Source of the DNA: a virus
IMG/VR virus record: IMGVR_UViG_3300035179_000039
Location: 1-35,462 of that record
DNA length: 35,462 nucleotides
Strand: one strand, 5' to 3'
Positions within the stretch are counted from its first letter, which is position 1, and each line of letters opens with the position of its first letter. The notes under the pieces were generated by a model. That model saw only the letters and a list, made by a program, of their open reading frames with translations, made no database searches and was not told the origin of the DNA. The position numbers were made by a program, and so were the translations under genes. Positions 6,611-13,806 of this stretch are shown in pieces.

Positions 6611-6964
6611 TCACCTTGCCTGTTCCTTGCCCCGCGGGGTCCTTATGGGCTGTTGTGTGTCACCGCCAGACAGACAAGCCTCTTCTTTCGCAAGCCGAAG
6701 TAGCACAAAATCGTCAAAGTCTGGGCCGTACCACTTCTCCAGCAGGGCGATCACCTCTTCCCGGGAACACTCACCATCGCTCCTAGCTAGGTCCTCAGTG
6801 ATGTCCGCCTTTCGGATAGGTGTGCGCTCAATCACCATTGTGCGGAAGCGCTGTTTGGGGCTACGAATCTTCGGACGAGCGCCAAGCTGATAGAGGCGAG
6901 TGTTCTTGCGGATAGTGGTGAACACGGGCCGGGAGAGCTTGGCGTACTCTCGAGTGAACCTCAT
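6611..6964 (-). CDS. ASCH/PUA-like domain protein
   Basis: A 117-residue protein. The start chosen is the ATG at 6964, which follows directly on the stop of the preceding gene (TGAGATG). The N-terminal part (RFTREYAKLSRPVFTTIRKN) followed by a beta-rich stretch and ADITEDLARSDGECSREEVI matches the layout of ASCH domains, in which a short helix-rich end follows an RNA- or modified-nucleobase-binding barrel. The C-terminal 20 residues are a disordered basic tail. ASCH proteins are common small genes in viruses of archaea and bacteria; some act on modified nucleosides. Assignment is by pattern only. Confidence 0.65.
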   Translation of the reverse strand: MRFTREYAKLSRPVFTTIRKNTRLYQLGARPKIRSPKQRFRTMVIERTPIRKADITEDLARSDGECSREEVIALLEKWYGPDFDDFVLLRLAKEEACLSGGDTQQPIRTPRGKEQAR

Positions 6965-6965
6965 C

Positions 6966-7151
6966 TCAGGAAGCCTCTTCAACCTCAATTTCCAAGATGA
7001 AGAAGGGATATCGCTTCCCTTGTTCTTTCCGCATTTCAGTCATCTCTGCCAACTTCTTTTCTGCCAACTCTTTCGTAGAGTAAGTGCCCATCAAATAGGT
7101 AGGATCGCCAGCGAAATGCGGTGATTCACGAATCTGGTAGACCTTGAACAT
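6966..7151 (-). CDS. 61-residue hypothetical protein
   Basis: Begins MFKVYQIRESPHFAGDPTYL and continues with an amphipathic helix (TKELAEKKLAEMTEMRKEQG) and a closing strand (PFFILEIEVEEAS). The alpha/beta pattern resembles small proteins that report a measured or displayed value, as seen in many phages, but no function can be assigned. It sits within the minus-strand operon, 2 bases before the ASCH-like gene. Confidence 0.7.
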   Translation of the reverse strand: MFKVYQIRESPHFAGDPTYLMGTYSTKELAEKKLAEMTEMRKEQGKRYPFFILEIEVEEAS

Positions 7152-7156
7152 CTATC

Positions 7157-7471
7157 TCAAGCCTCTTTGTCAACGGTGAAGTGGAACTTGTCTGAGTAGC
7201 CGCACTCCGCAACCTTCCTACGCAGCTTGAGCCACTGCCATCGAAGCCACTCCAGCATCTGGAGAAAGCGCAGCCGCCAAATCAGGCGTCGCCACCAAGA
7301 CTTGCTGTCGTACCAGTACCGGCCGAACCGGGTGGCAGGGTCGCCCCAACTGCACGCCAAAGCCGCCCTGCCGAAAGGAACGCCCTTCAGAAGGTCCCGC
7401 TGGAAAGCTCGTTCAGCGTCTGCGCGGAGCTTGATCTTTCGGCACAGATCCTTCCTTCGCTGCCTGCTCAT
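7157..7471 (-). CDS. Basic Trp/Arg-rich hypothetical protein
   Basis: A 104-residue protein starting at an ATG that overlaps the stop of the preceding gene (ATGA at 7468-7471). It is highly basic and tryptophan-rich in the middle (WWRRLIWRLRFLQMLEWLRW), which could form an amphipathic membrane-associating or nucleic-acid-binding helix. A longer frame exists upstream to 7489, but the ATGA junction supports the start given here. No family recognised. Confidence 0.65.
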   Translation of the reverse strand: MSRQRRKDLCRKIKLRADAERAFQRDLLKGVPFGRAALACSWGDPATRFGRYWYDSKSWWRRLIWRLRFLQMLEWLRWQWLKLRRKVAECGYSDKFHFTVDKEA

Positions 7472-7704
7472 TCCTTCAAGAACCCCCATCTCTCCATAAT
7501 TCTGTTGACTACGCCGCTCACCAAGTGCTTCATGCGGTCATAAAGGGATGCTTGATGTCGGCAGCGCTGGACATGGCTGAGAAATATGCCACAAGGCGTG
7601 TCTCGAGGAAAGACTTGTCCGCAGGTTCTGCAGGAGCGGTCCTTCTCGAGTTTCCATTTACTCGGCAAACCCCATCTGTACTCCGTCCAGCCGCTCCGCA
7701 TCAA
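7468..7704 (-). CDS. C2H2-type small zinc-finger protein
   Basis: Up to 78 residues. Contains CRTCGQVFPRDTPCGIFLSH followed by VQRCRH, that is CxxC with downstream His and Cys/His ligands, a zinc finger likely to bind nucleic acid. The start is uncertain. ATG 7704 would overlap the previous gene by 47 bases; a TTG further in ([12 protein letters not shown]) would give a short overlap. Confidence 0.65.
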   Translation of the reverse strand: MMRSGWTEYRWGLPSKWKLEKDRSCRTCGQVFPRDTPCGIFLSHVQRCRHQASLYDRMKHLVSGVVNRIMERWGFLKE

Positions 7705-8368
7705 TCTTCTTCAGGTGACGCCGGCGCTCATAGTCCTCTAGAAAGCGCACATGGTTGACCTGTGTATCTCCCGGCGTGATGGCTTTGTCCAGCTGCACCT
7801 TCCGGTAGCCAATCGTCCACTTTCCTTCTCCCGCAGAAATCGGGTCCACGGGGTAGAAGCGTCCGCCCATGAACCACTTCAGCTTCAGCCGGTGCTTCTC
7901 CGCCACCAGTTCGGCTTTCACAACTGCCTGGGTGATGGAGTCTCGAACTTCATATCCGCCGCCGAGAGTGTAGCTGCCGCACGCACGCTGCACCGATCCG
8001 GATGCTTCCACGGTTCCAGCTACGTCTAGGCCGTCCACGAATTCCTTGTGAGCTTCCTCGCTGAAGCCTTCTGGAATGATGGTGTCGACCGTGAAGTATG
8101 CAAATACTTCAAGGCTGCCCTCGGGCGCCAAGGTGACAGGCTTCTTCAGCTTCTGTCCAGTGTTCACATTGTCTCGCTGGAAGATCCTGCGGATACCTAT
8201 GTGGTCGCCTAGCAGCACCGAATCTTTCCAGCAGAGCTCTTTCAGGATGCCCGCTGGGACGGTGCGATTTACGCCAAGGCGCCCAGCTTCCTTGCTGAAG
8301 CGGTCCCTTGTGTAGATGCGGCTGGTCACAATGGTCAGCCAATACTCGTATGTCTGAGAGTCCATCAT
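7658..8368 (-). CDS. 236-residue conserved-looking protein of unknown function
   Basis: Starts at ATG 8368, which overlaps the AbrB stop (ATGA) and is preceded by GGTGACCGC. The N-terminal half contains [30 protein letters not shown] and [15 protein letters not shown], which look like a small beta-barrel, perhaps of ASCH/PUA type. The middle has a Gly-rich segment with two Cys-adjacent turns ([15 protein letters not shown]), and the end is charged. It is the longest gene of the minus-strand block and is directly coupled to the AbrB regulator. I cannot assign a function. Confidence 0.75.
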   Translation of the reverse strand: MMDSQTYEYWLTIVTSRIYTRDRFSKEAGRLGVNRTVPAGILKELCWKDSVLLGDHIGIRRIFQRDNVNTGQKLKKPVTLAPEGSLEVFAYFTVDTIIPEGFSEEAHKEFVDGLDVAGTVEASGSVQRACGSYTLGGGYEVRDSITQAVVKAELVAEKHRLKLKWFMGGRFYPVDPISAGEGKWTIGYRKVQLDKAITPGDTQVNHVRFLEDYERRRHLKKIDAERLDGVQMGFAE

Positions 8369-8538
8369 GCGGTCACCATTCCGACGCAGGCCCCGATCCA
8401 CACGTCGCCATCCTTCAAGACAAAGGCGATCTTGTCTCCGGTCTTCAGCTTCAGCCGGTCGCGCACGTCCTTGGGGATGGTGACTTGGCCCTTGCTCGTG
8501 AGCTTTGCCAGCCCAATCACTTTCTGCTTCTCAGTCAT
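8365..8538 (-). CDS. AbrB/SpoVT (MazE-like) swapped-hairpin regulator
   Basis: A 57-residue protein with the hallmark [19 protein letters not shown] and then [17 protein letters not shown], the complete AbrB-family DNA-binding domain, which dimerises to bind DNA. Such proteins act as stand-alone regulators in archaea and their viruses or as antitoxins. The next gene is not toxin-like, so a regulator is more likely. It overlaps genes on both sides (start overlap with 8531-8644, ATGA stop overlap with 7658-8368). It may act on the promoter region at 8789-8817. Confidence 0.88.
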   Translation of the reverse strand: MTEKQKVIGLAKLTSKGQVTIPKDVRDRLKLKTGDKIAFVLKDGDVWIGACVGMVTA

Positions 8539-8644
8539 GGTCCCGCCCCCGCAACATCAGAAGCTCATCAGCCCACCACTTCGCCTGCTGCGCAGCCCAA
8601 TCTTGCACAGCTCGGCGAATTGTCAGCTGCATCAAAGCACCCAT
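8531..8644 (-). CDS. 37-residue helical peptide upstream of AbrB
   Basis: ATG 8644 lies seven bases after a GGTGA. The peptide is [20 protein letters not shown] then [17 protein letters not shown], essentially one long amphipathic helix. Its stop overlaps the AbrB start. No function is apparent. Confidence 0.55.
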   Translation of the reverse strand: MGALMQLTIRRAVQDWAAQQAKWWADELLMLRGRDHD

Positions 8645-8651
8645 CTTTCAT

Positions 8652-8774
8652 TCACCGGTCTCCATGCCAACTCAAGTCGGGCTTTCGGCTGTTCGGACAC
8701 TTTGAGTTCAAGCAGTGTGGTGGGGGCGGCTCTTCAAATAAGACCCAGCCGCAAGAACATCTTTGTTTGCTCAT
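8652..8774 (-). CDS. 40-residue zinc-finger peptide, first gene of the minus operon
   Basis: ATG 8774 is about 35 bases from the minus-strand TATA box. The sequence MSKQRCSCGWVLFEEPPPPH and CLNSKCPNSRK has a CxC...C...C arrangement fit for one zinc. It ends in the GGTGA that serves the next gene. First of the rightward-to-leftward operon. Confidence 0.6.
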   Translation of the reverse strand: MSKQRCSCGWVLFEEPPPPHCLNSKCPNSRKPDLSWHGDR

Positions 8775-8788
8775 TTCAGTCGCCGAAA

Positions 8789-8806
8789 GTAAGGAGAGTA
8801 AGGAGA
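8789..8806. repeat. Tandem 9-bp repeat between promoter and first minus-strand gene
   Basis: GTAAGGAGA occurs twice without a gap (8789-8797 and 8798-8806), directly beside the palindromic TATA box and about where minus-strand transcription should begin. It is a candidate operator, possibly for the AbrB protein of the same operon. Confidence 0.7.
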
Positions 8807-8807
8807 G

Positions 8808-8817
8808 CCTTATAAGG
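8808..8817. promoter_or_regulatory. Palindromic TATA box, probable divergent promoter
   Basis: CCTTATAAGG is a perfect palindrome containing a TATA element readable on both strands. On the minus strand it lies about 25 bases before the tandem repeat and 34 before ATG 8774. On the plus strand the first well-placed start, ATG 8843, is about 26-30 bases away, which would give a leaderless transcript as is common in archaea. Confidence 0.6.
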
Positions 8818-8842
8818 ATTTGTGAGTAACAATGATACAGCC

Positions 8843-9172
8843 ATGTTTCCCGACCAAGCGCGATACGCAGGGCGCACAGAAGCGCCCGTCCACATCTACC
8901 GGTGGGAATGCTTCAGCTGCCCAGAGTACCGCATTAACCTGTTCGGCGGCCTCAGGCTTGACGACGACCCTACCCCTGTCCCCGCCTGGACCTGCCTTCT
9001 CCAAGCCGCCGGCAAGCCCTGCAAATTCGATAAAGTCCCTGAACGGCGACCGTCGCAGGAAGCTGTCGAGCCGAGACTGCCTGCTGATAAAGCTGTGCTC
9101 AAAGACGGCGAGTTTAGGCTACCTGGCAAAGTCCTTTCAGATAAGCAGCAAACACGTCCAGACAATCCTTAG
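8843..9172 (+). CDS. Small cysteine-containing regulator-like protein, N-terminal frame
   Basis: A 109-residue frame. ATG 8843 was chosen because it sits at the predicted leaderless start from the TATA at 8808-8817; GTG 8822 is an alternative. The cysteines in IYRWECFSCPEYRINLF and AWTCLLQAAGKPCKFDK could form one zinc site. The last 45 residues (after about 9040) look less protein-like, and a second frame with clear helix-turn-helix and zinc-ribbon features begins there, so the real product may be joined to that frame. Confidence 0.55.
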   Translation: MFPDQARYAGRTEAPVHIYRWECFSCPEYRINLFGGLRLDDDPTPVPAWTCLLQAAGKPCKFDKVPERRPSQEAVEPRLPADKAVLKDGEFRLPGKVLSDKQQTRPDNP

Positions 9173-9284
9173 GCGCCCCGGCGGGCTCTGCAGGACCTGC
9201 CAAAAGTGGCGGGAGAAAGGCGACATCGTGCTCTCTCAAGACGGACAGGACATAGAGTGGGAATGCGACGGCTGCATAAAATAG
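9063..9284 (+). CDS. Helix-turn-helix plus zinc-ribbon protein (start or frame uncertain)
   Basis: About 73 residues: DCLLIKLCSKTASLGYLAKS followed by FQISSKHVQTILRR is a convincing helix-turn-helix, and CRTCQKWREKGDI with WECDGC closes a zinc ribbon. There is no ATG, GTG or TTG between 8835 and the domain; CTG 9063, after GCAGGAAG, is the nearest possible start. Alternatively the ribosome shifts +1 from the upstream frame, whose stop context is CCT-TAG. Likely an early transcription regulator. Confidence 0.5.
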   Translation: MSSRDCLLIKLCSKTASLGYLAKSFQISSKHVQTILRRPGGLCRTCQKWREKGDIVLSQDGQDIEWECDGCIK

Positions 9285-9390
9285 GTAACGATTCAGCCTC
9301 TTTTTGTGGGTAATTCGCCCAAAAACAGTTCAGATATGGCCCCTAGGCCCATTACTTCTCTGTTCAAGTCATAGAAGGAGAGGAAACGCT
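9285..9390 (+). promoter_or_regulatory. Leader region of the head-tail operon
   Basis: A non-coding stretch with a TATA-like CATAAAATA just before it, two short inverted repeats (GGGTAATTCGCCC at 9308-9320 and GGCCCCTAGGCCC at 9338-9350) and a strong ribosome site, GGAGAGG, at 9378-9384. It probably holds the promoter and leader of the structural genes. A related GGGCCCTAGG occurs at 26494-26505. Confidence 0.4.
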
Positions 9391-10404
9391 ATTCCTGAAA
9401 GACCGCCCAAACGGTGGTTCCGACAGACTCTGCGTGACGTCAAGCAGAGCCTGCGCGAGGCTCATCCTGACTGGAAGCCTGATACGGTTACGGAGCGTGC
9501 TCAAGCCACAGTCGGCGATGTCTGGCACAACAAGCTGGACGAAAAGAAGAAGCGAGAGATTCTCCGGCGAGAAGAGAAAGGAATCGGAGAGGCCCAGGTG
9601 GCGGTCGTTCGAATGCTCATGAGCCTGAAAGGGCTGCAGGAAGAGTTCGAGAAAGAGCGCCGAGAACACATGACCATGAGCGACCAACAGGTCGCGCAGA
9701 TAGTGCGGGACCACGCCACTCGAGCGGGCATGGGCCGTGAGGCAGCGGAATGGTCGCCGGCCCGAACCAAGAGCTTTCGCCCCATGGTCTCGAGACGATA
9801 CGCGCTCTTCATGCCTGCCAGACTCAAGACGGTCGGGGATCCACACACCGGCCAAGTCTACGTCGAGGGGTACATCAACATGCCTGTCAAAGACTTGCAG
9901 GGGGACCTTCTTGAGCTGCCGGCGCTGCATCAAGCCCAAGTGGCCATGATTCAGCCGCCTCACAACCTTGTCTGGCTGGACCACAAGTCGCCCTATGCAA
10001 GCCCGATGTACAATGATGCTCCACCGATCGGCCGATTCATCAAATCCAAGATCGTGAAGATAGGGTCGACGCCGGCGCTTTGGGCCCGCATGCTCATGAA
10101 CAAGGCGCACCCCGACTTCCAGCGCACCTTCTACGAACTCAAAAACAAGTTCCGCAATGCCTTCTCGATGGAGTTCATTCCTCTTCCTGGCTGCGAAGTG
10201 CTGAAAACCGTGGGCGACAAGATCGTGAACGCCATCAGCGGCATCAAGTACTTCGCAACTTCACTCGTGCGGGCGCCTGCCAACGAGGGCGCGACTACGA
10301 CTCGCGTCTATGTGAAGGCGTTCGCTAATTCATCCAAGTTCTGTCCAGTGCTGCTCAAGGGAGTGGGCTGGACCGGACAAACTGTAATGAAAAGGAGAAA
10401 ATAA
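9391..10404 (+). CDS. Prohead maturation protease
   Basis: About 337 residues. A Trp-containing N-terminal domain (KRWFRQTLRDVKQSLRE, ATVGDVWHNKL) precedes a protease core: YVEGYINMPVKDLQGDLLEL, then NLVWLDHKS with the candidate catalytic His, and FRNAFSMEFIPLPG with the candidate catalytic Ser. This order (His strand, then Ser in an SxEF-like motif) fits HK97-type (S78/XkdF-like) prohead proteases that cleave scaffold and capsid precursors. No ATG, GTG or TTG is well placed. ATT at 9391 lies seven bases after the strong GGAGAGG, so an ATT start is proposed; GTG 9304 is the farther alternative. It directly precedes the scaffold-like and capsid genes. Confidence 0.8.
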   Translation: MPERPPKRWFRQTLRDVKQSLREAHPDWKPDTVTERAQATVGDVWHNKLDEKKKREILRREEKGIGEAQVAVVRMLMSLKGLQEEFEKERREHMTMSDQQVAQIVRDHATRAGMGREAAEWSPARTKSFRPMVSRRYALFMPARLKTVGDPHTGQVYVEGYINMPVKDLQGDLLELPALHQAQVAMIQPPHNLVWLDHKSPYASPMYNDAPPIGRFIKSKIVKIGSTPALWARMLMNKAHPDFQRTFYELKNKFRNAFSMEFIPLPGCEVLKTVGDKIVNAISGIKYFATSLVRAPANEGATTTRVYVKAFANSSKFCPVLLKGVGWTGQTVMKRRK

Positions 10405-10406
10405 CT

Positions 10407-11147
10407 TTGAAAACCTTTCGATTCCGAAGAAAGGACCCAGATCCAGACCCTGACCCGGACCCTGATCCGGATCCCGATCCCGATCCCGATCCTGACCCTG
10501 ATCCTAGCTTCCCTGCTGAAAGACGGGACTTCGACCGCCAAACAGGCACCACCGCAGCCGAGCGGGCTTCAACCGGCTTGGGCGAGTGGGGAGATCCCAT
10601 CCAGCGAAGGGGGGGCAAGGTACCAGGAGAGGAAGAGGAAGAGGAGCTGGAAGAACGAGTCAAAGGACTGGAGACAATGATGGCAACAGTAGCAAAGAAC
10701 ATGGCAGTCATGGGTAAAGGACTCGGAGTGATAGGCAAGGCACTGGGCGTGCCGATCGATGTCAAAGGCATCGATGAGGACACGCTGGAAATCTTGGGCG
10801 AGAAAACCGCCTCAACAAGTCTTGAAGAGCAGGACTTTGGAGAGGTTGTGTACGGCCCCATGGGCAAGCCCAAGAAGCAGCGCGTCATCACCGCCATAGA
10901 GTCAGACGACCCTGGGGTTGACGAAGTGGACACGCAGGAAATCGGAGCCAAAAGCCTCGGACGATTCGTCGTGAAACTCGTCAGGAAGACGATAGGCGAC
11001 GAATTGGCTAGGCAGCGAATACTCCGGAAAGGATTCAACGAGGAATCCGGACCTATGCCTGAAGGCATCAGAGCAGCTCAACGCATCGCTAACGATGACG
11101 GCTCAATCGAGAGCCAGCTTGACATCATCGACGCATACAGAGGTTGA
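10407..11147 (+). CDS. Scaffold-like acidic protein with an Asp-Pro repeat
   Basis: A 246-residue protein from TTG 10407, with GGAG upstream at 10395. After a basic start (MKTFRFRRK) there are twelve Asp-Pro dipeptides in a row, then an acidic coiled-coil-prone region (EEEEEELEERVKGLETMMAT), a hydrophobic helix (KNMAVMGKGLGVIGKALGVP) and a charged C-terminus. Acidic, coiled proteins between protease and capsid genes usually act as scaffolds that are degraded during maturation. That role is inferred from position and composition. Confidence 0.65.
   Translation: MKTFRFRRKDPDPDPDPDPDPDPDPDPDPDPDPSFPAERRDFDRQTGTTAAERASTGLGEWGDPIQRRGGKVPGEEEEEELEERVKGLETMMATVAKNMAVMGKGLGVIGKALGVPIDVKGIDEDTLEILGEKTASTSLEEQDFGEVVYGPMGKPKKQRVITAIESDDPGVDEVDTQEIGAKSLGRFVVKLVRKTIGDELARQRILRKGFNEESGPMPEGIRAAQRIANDDGSIESQLDIIDAYRG
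10434..10505. repeat. Hexanucleotide tandem repeat (GAYCCN x 12)
   Basis: Twelve units of GAY-CCN encode the Asp-Pro run of the scaffold-like protein. The third codon positions vary (GAC/GAT, CCA/CCT/CCG/CCC), so the peptide repeat is kept while the DNA has drifted, which argues for selection on the protein. Confidence 0.85.
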
Positions 11148-11153
11148 TGAAAG

Positions 11154-12515
11154 ATGGCAGCTACAGATCTAAGTGAGCAGGCTTTGAGAATGCAACTGGC
11201 GCACCCCGCGTACCGCGACAAACACATGTCGCCTCAACAGGTCGCTCAGCTGAGAGAAGCGTTCCAATTCAAGCCCGTTCAAGTCGCTCAGCCAGGCTTC
11301 TCGCCCACCCTCAAACAAGTGAGGGCGGTGGGCTTCGGCCCAGACGAGTCAGCCCGCTGGGAGCAGATGGCCCGTCTCATGGTGGGTCCCGCGGCTGTGC
11401 CAGACGGCACACCGATCTATTTGGGACTCAACGGACGATGGGTCAAGGACCCTCTGACGGGCCGCATTGTCACTCGAGACGACTTCCGTCAAGGCTTCTG
11501 GAAGTGGACTAGAAACGGCATTCAGGCGCCTCAGCTACGCACCAAAGGCTACCTTGACTCCACGGCAGCCATAGTGCACACCACGACCGACCAGGAGATC
11601 ATCGACACGACTCGGAAGGAATGTCCGATCATGGAGCTTGTTCCGCAGGAAACTTCCCGGGGCAAGGTCGCATCATACGACATTCTGACGGCTCGTGCCG
11701 CAGCCATATTCACCACGGAGACAGTCAGCACCATCACGCCGGGAGATGACACGTACAAGAACGCCACGAAGACCATCGGCATCTTGATCTCGCCAGGCGG
11801 ATGGACCGACGTCGCCATAGCCACGATGGGCAGCCAGTACCCGAGCCGAGATGCGAGGGCGCTGGAAGTCCGGAACAAGACTTGGAGCTTGAACGAAGCG
11901 TGGGAGAACGAGATCCTGAACGGGTCTTCAAGCCTGGGAGCCTCTTCGAACGGCTTCGTAGGCATCCGTGCGGAGATCTACACCACGCAGACCGTGGCAG
12001 GCTTGCCTTCTGGTGAGGCTGATCAGAACTACGACAAGAACAACAGCGACATTGACGACACGGATATTGACAAGGCGATTGCAGACGGAGCATCTCGAAA
12101 CGTGAAATACAACCTGTGCATAACTGACCTGTGGACTTGGCAGAAAATCAAGCAATTCATGATGGGAGTCCTCATGTATGTGAATCCGGAAACGGAGATC
12201 GCGTGGGGACTGAAAGCGCTGGCTTGGCATACGCCCTACGGCACAATGCCGATAGTGGCAAGCAAGTTCATGCCTGTGACAGCGGCCGCTCGTGAAGTGC
12301 TTTTCTTGGACACCAAGTTCCTCGCCCAAAGAATGCTGTTGGACTCGACCATGGAGATGCTTCCGAAAGCAGCTTTGAGTCAGCCGTTTGTCATCAAGAA
12401 GTTCGCCAACATCATCGATAAGACTCAGGCATACGCGCAGACATACAACAACAACAGCTGGCCCGTCACAACGACCGGGACCTCGAAGATGGCCCGGATC
12501 TACGGGATCGCATAG
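11154..12515 (+). CDS. Major capsid protein, HK97 fold
   Basis: A 453-residue protein. The N-terminal about 150 residues are a helical, Gln-rich segment (MSPQQVAQLREAFQFKP) of the kind cleaved or used as an internal scaffold. The core contains IVHTTTDQEIIDTTRKECPI, a strand-rich middle with WTDVAIATMGSQYPSRDARA and NEAWENEILNG (spine helix), and a C-terminal P-domain with MPIVASKFMPV and EVLFLDTKFLAQRMLLDSTM. This layout is that of phage and archaeal-virus HK97-like capsids. It lies between the scaffold-like gene and the connector genes, as expected. Confidence 0.85.
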   Translation: MAATDLSEQALRMQLAHPAYRDKHMSPQQVAQLREAFQFKPVQVAQPGFSPTLKQVRAVGFGPDESARWEQMARLMVGPAAVPDGTPIYLGLNGRWVKDPLTGRIVTRDDFRQGFWKWTRNGIQAPQLRTKGYLDSTAAIVHTTTDQEIIDTTRKECPIMELVPQETSRGKVASYDILTARAAAIFTTETVSTITPGDDTYKNATKTIGILISPGGWTDVAIATMGSQYPSRDARALEVRNKTWSLNEAWENEILNGSSSLGASSNGFVGIRAEIYTTQTVAGLPSGEADQNYDKNNSDIDDTDIDKAIADGASRNVKYNLCITDLWTWQKIKQFMMGVLMYVNPETEIAWGLKALAWHTPYGTMPIVASKFMPVTAAAREVLFLDTKFLAQRMLLDSTMEMLPKAALSQPFVIKKFANIIDKTQAYAQTYNNNSWPVTTTGTSKMARIYGIA

Positions 12516-12538
12516 CATAGGCAAAGGAGAGGCTGAAT

Positions 12539-13537
12539 TTGACCGGAACCGCAGATCTCTGGTATAGAAGCGTTCAGATGCGTGCAGGGCAAACCTTCGG
12601 CTCACTCGTGAGAGCCGAAACCGCCATGCTATTCGACAAGGTCATCTACATTGACACGGAGCGCGGCGCAGACGGCAACCCGGGAACCACGCTGAAGAAA
12701 GCCTGTAAAACCATCAACGGAGCGGTGGACAGGTGCTACGGCGGAGACAATGACTCCGCCAAAGGAAGGCACTTCGCTCTAGTGCTTCAAGGCAGAACCA
12801 CAACCGGCCTAGCTCAAACAGCGATGCAATCCCTAGACGTAGAAGGGCTGCACCTGATTGGAGCAGGCTCATGGTTTGGACACGGCGGGGGCGGAGACTC
12901 CTGTCTTGTCTGTGGGCCTTCAACTGGCTATGCCAGCAAGACCGCCCTCAAAATCACGCGCAGCAACTGCAGCGTGGAAGGCATCAAGTTCTACATGCCC
13001 TCAGAATACGCCTTGGGCTCAGAAGAGTCCTACATCTACTCCACGAACCCGACCGACCTGGCGATCGTGAACAACCAGTTCATCGGAGCCAACGCTAACG
13101 GAGACATCACCGGCATGTACAGCAACGGCATCCTAATCGAAGGAGCCGAGGCACCAGTCATCCTCAGAAACCAGTTCCTCTACTGCTACAGAGCAATCAA
13201 GGCAGGTGCAGGATCCAGCCGATACTTCCACAAAGCCATCATCGATGACAACCGCATGTTCAGCTGTGGCAAAGGCTTCTATGCCTACGATACCTACACG
13301 CTTGAGTGCGACATAAACCGCAATGCGATTCTGCAGAAGTCACCAGGCGGAGTAGGCTACGGACACACTCTGACAGGCGGCATAGACTTGGGTGGAAATC
13401 CGAGCGGAAACTTCATTCGCAACAACGATGTGGGGCACGCAACCTCGACCACAGCCTACGTCAAAGGCTCAGGAACCAACTACTGGAGCAACAACTACTA
13501 CGCGCTGTCGGGTGGAACCAAGTACGCTGAGGAGTAG
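12539..13537 (+). CDS. Parallel beta-helix virion protein
   Basis: A 332-residue protein from TTG 12539, with the ribosome site GGAGAGG seven bases upstream. From about residue 40 it has the pectate-lyase-type pattern: IDTERGADGNPGTTLKKACK (a common opening of beta-helix spike proteins), then rungs such as NCSVEGIKFY, LAIVNNQFIGAN, GILIEGAEAPVILRNQFL and HKAIIDDNRMFSCG, each with N-x-F or N-x-I turns. Such folds form tail spikes or capsid surface decorations that bind or cut glycans. Its location right after the capsid gene, and not with the tail-tip genes, suggests a capsid decoration. Confidence 0.8.
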   Translation: MTGTADLWYRSVQMRAGQTFGSLVRAETAMLFDKVIYIDTERGADGNPGTTLKKACKTINGAVDRCYGGDNDSAKGRHFALVLQGRTTTGLAQTAMQSLDVEGLHLIGAGSWFGHGGGGDSCLVCGPSTGYASKTALKITRSNCSVEGIKFYMPSEYALGSEESYIYSTNPTDLAIVNNQFIGANANGDITGMYSNGILIEGAEAPVILRNQFLYCYRAIKAGAGSSRYFHKAIIDDNRMFSCGKGFYAYDTYTLECDINRNAILQKSPGGVGYGHTLTGGIDLGGNPSGNFIRNNDVGHATSTTAYVKGSGTNYWSNNYYALSGGTKYAEE

Positions 13538-13543
13538 ATCGAA

Positions 13544-13738
13544 ATGCCACCTAAACCAAGAGCCACAAACGATGAGCCGGATGAGCAGCCAACAAAGCGG
13601 ACGAAGGCCGTTGAGCATGTGTTCACGGAGTACGCCTGCGACTGCGGCGCCAGTTGGCCTAAGAGCCAAGGCCCAGTCTGCCCCGAATGCCATCCGAAAC
13701 CAGCAACACCGGCGCCTGCAAAGACGCCGCCTGCATAG
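13544..13738 (+). CDS. Small zinc-ribbon protein with disordered flanks
   Basis: A 64-residue protein. Charged N-terminus, then YACDCGASWPKSQGPVCPEC (CxC...CxxC zinc ribbon) and a Pro/Ala-rich tail. Read through its TAG stop, the frame continues open for 23 more codons to 13810 (SKVSETDIPPFFGIRIDPTA). Located in the head operon between the beta-helix and connector genes. Confidence 0.7.
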   Translation: MPPKPRATNDEPDEQPTKRTKAVEHVFTEYACDCGASWPKSQGPVCPECHPKPATPAPAKTPPA

Positions 13739-13806
13739 TCTAAAGTCTCAGAAACTGATATCCCGCCTTTCTTTGGGATCCGTATCGATCCGACCGCGAG
13801 AGATGA

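Noticed and set aside
8308-8829. 173-codon plus-strand frame
   Set aside because: Covers the minus-strand AbrB gene and two coupled small genes with clear starts; low-complexity product.
9338-9350. GGCCCCTAGGCCC and GGGCCCTAGG at 26494 as a shared operator
   Set aside because: The match is short and G/C-rich; two occurrences are not enough to claim a site.
9364-10110. 248-codon minus-strand frame opposite the prohead protease
   Set aside because: No recognisable domain; shadow of the protease gene, with biased composition expected from antisense reading.
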